From: Planctomycetota bacterium
GTDB lineage: Bacteria; Planctomycetota; SZUA-567; H5-PLA8
Direction of reading: 5' to 3'
DNA length: 64,000 nt
Assembly: GCA_027493525.1 (NCBI GenBank)
Contig: JAOSKN010000003.1
Span: 372,001-436,000 of the forward strand
This document shows, one piece after another, positions 63,501-64,000 of this stretch (positions are counted from its first letter, which is position 1; the number at the start of each line of letters is the position of its first letter). Made by a program: the position numbers and the translations under genes. A model generated the notes under the pieces. The model was given only the letters and a program-made list of their open reading frames with translations, had not been told where the DNA came from and did no database searches.

Positions 63501-64000
63501 TTCATCCCGCCGCAGGCGAACAGGTTGAGGACCGCGCCGCCCCAGCGCGGCGTGAGCGAGATGGCATCGCCGACCGCGAGGCCCGACTTCGCCGGCGGCC
63601 AGTACCTTACGACGAGGCCGGACTCGTAGAGTCCGTTTCCGAGCGGCTCCACGGGCGTGTTGTCCGCGTGCCCGGCGACCCAGTCCCGCTTGATCGCGCG
63701 GCTTTTCTCGATCTCGGGATAGAAGGCGTGGAATCGAAGCAGGCCCTTGTTGTTCTCGAAGGCCTTGATCGATTCCTCGAATCCCGGGTCGCAGGTGAAG
63801 CGGATCCGCTTCTGCTCCTCGTCGATCGCCACCACGCGGCCTTGCGCGAACGGGAGCGGATCGTAGTCGAAGCTCAGGTCCTTGACCGTTACGTTCCGGC
63901 ACTTGGAGAAGCGCAACACGTTGGCGGCGCCCGAATCCAGCCACAAGGTCGCGCCGTTGCCTTTCAGCGTGAAGCCGTCCAGATCCTGCAAGTTCAAGTA
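60593..64000 (-). CDS. Giant duplicated right-handed beta-helix protein (5' end beyond the window)
   Basis: At least 1,135 residues are in the window; the gene starts beyond its end. The protein is a tandem duplication. Both halves begin with a strand pattern like DFTLDGAGSTIWF or GFTLKGNGATLWL, then CRNVTVKDLSFDYDPLPF and CRNVTLKNLVFDWDGLPF, GDGFTVRDSIFEGSMDDS and GIQIEECLMDGVCDDF, and a last set of NRLLQVN / NRLVNLN repeats. The short strand-turn repeats (IVIRDNQIERS, IRIRENVFRDT) mark right-handed parallel beta-helices of the pectate-lyase or GH110 alpha-galactosidase type. The resemblance to GH110 is suggestive only; no catalytic residues are assigned. It may degrade a plant or algal polysaccharide. 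It ends next to the 84-bp inverted repeat. Confidence 0.85.
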   Translation of the reverse strand, partial: YLNLQDLDGFTLKGNGATLWLDSGAANVLRFSKCRNVTVKDLSFDYDPLPFAQGRVVAIDEEQKRIRFTCDPGFEESIKAFENNKGLLRFHAFYPEIEKSRAIKRDWVAGHADNTPVEPLGNGLYESGLVVRYWPPAKSGLAVGDAISLTPRWGGAVLNLFACGGMKFQNVKIYAAGLDSIVDVYSGCVGGKGSVYEGLELRRRPNTRRLTCNNSAGLFTMQAGDGFTVRDSIFEGSMDDSIPIQSFNPLIVKSLSETEHVMANRSASVPLWIKAGATVSIYALGTLEPRGTAKIEKTEAYEEEGLAEKEKARNRFAWGPTRFVKITLSEKLRLEPLDMILWDDVPAAKNFRIENCFFHSGWARSLYVTGDGGVIRGNTFEKTCRINIGPSTAWMIGTFAKDILIEKNRLFDISASEASPLHGVPILVCPEGRIERPLNRNIVIRDNQIERSWYAGIAAQGVDGLKIERNRLLQVNQRRAEAPEGGLDINQPIATSACANVLQEDNVIESAGDAAARERPGPSAKVEAAWTEYLKSLEHGKGAYPPEILAWDEAEKERQREAGLKLRADLMAAIKAGQKEFVMEKGNYRFNSLWQNERKDGSSYLLFQHVEDFTLDGAGSTIWFEDSASSIELWKCRNVTLKNLVFDWDGLPFTQGKIVALHPDEGRVDVEIEEGFERVTPAFAKRNAEIPDVEPHINAMFFDPKTRNVKPGAWHCRAFAFWGNKIGERTYRVKVGGHYNRTLAQGFGVGVGDLVALCYRRGGGIAIRGSENVTIQDVTYYAVAGFTFFCDQGEGGLTFRRVRLLRRPGTSRLVCATADGIHACRMARGIQIEECLMDGVCDDFVNIHGFYSDVYARPAPDTLLMSGGTTHGLDLDQPGYELTLYEGETLKPHGTRKVKSMTMKEWAFDERQFIGLCGREKGKKFEAGQKLKLVEVVFEAPLDFDFKSPTLVAYEGNVCSGSTIRDNRFRNTWARGVLLSTTKALMEHNTLEQVAGHGVLMAPGIFWKEATMGRDIRIRENVFRDTMIYGTAHGVAYRNIGSINVSATAAWHESTEIVDNLFENCRVAALYAQGVRGLKILRNRLVNLNTEKSEAPEAGYGFVFSRVENLEFGGNAVESPGAGFKGEWLDVPPKP

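Overview
The window is GC-rich chromosomal DNA from a Gram-negative-type bacterium. A Planctomycetota-like or related PVC/Sumerlaeota-like organism fits best. The pointers are a DUF1570-type secreted metallopeptidase, many signal-peptide and lipoprotein products of unknown function, type IV pilins of the kind ending in TWVVSE, secreted or glycan-active proteins (GH29, beta-helix, SGNH, PHP-like), and an anaerobic sulfatase-maturase-like radical SAM enzyme with a SEC-C tail. This placement is an inference from gene content, not a phylogeny. No rRNA, intact tRNA, CRISPR array, prophage or insertion sequence was found. Long antisense ORFs are common because third positions are almost all G/C; they were treated as shadows.

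Layout. 0-7 kb: end of an AEC transporter, a TIM-barrel protein, a secreted clan-CD-peptidase-like protein, a nitrilase-family hydrolase, MgtE and a Gfo/Idh oxidoreductase. 7.5-15.8 kb: ClpC, a lower-GC two-gene unit, an O-methyltransferase, a REPIN-like element, a zinc-ribbon/coiled-coil protein, AsnS, MogA and a DUF2062 protein. 16-20 kb: gnd and zwf (oxidative pentose phosphate pathway) and a LOG-family protein. 20-26 kb: a carbohydrate cluster on the minus strand, with a GntR/FCD-type regulator, a solute-binding-like protein, an SDR, an NAD-dependent epimerase and a GH29 fucosidase. 26-36.4 kb: exported proteins on the plus strand plus a radical SAM maturase. 36.4-42.3 kb: a six-gene minus-strand exporter operon (Cys-rich secreted protein, HlyD adaptor, ATPase, two FtsX/MacB-type permeases, lipoprotein). 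42.4-53 kb: DUF1570 peptidase, ClC channel, two tandem pilins with their own terminator and promoter candidates, RlmN, a TMTC-like membrane protein, and a lipoprotein that looks like a mosaic of flagellar rod proteins FlgF/G and FlgC. 53-64 kb: LexA, UbiD- and UbiE/MenG-type quinone enzymes, a TIM-barrel isomerase, a PepSY-TM protein, a PGRP amidase, a tandem SGNH protein and a giant duplicated beta-helix protein cut by the window end.

Four otherwise well-conserved genes (GH29, solute-binding protein, radical SAM maturase, UbiE) each carry one frameshift at a homopolymer. Sequencing indels are the simplest explanation. Many gene boundaries carry short arrays of degenerate 7-bp tandem repeats, several of which form the last codons or stop codon of the neighbouring gene.

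The strongest candidates for something undescribed are the FlgG/FlgC-like lipoprotein, the cytoplasmic-looking solute-binding protein with a histone-H1-like tail next to a double-winged-helix GntR regulator, the clan-CD-like secreted protein, and the Cys-rich exporter operon. All function statements rest on motif reading by eye; no database search was run.
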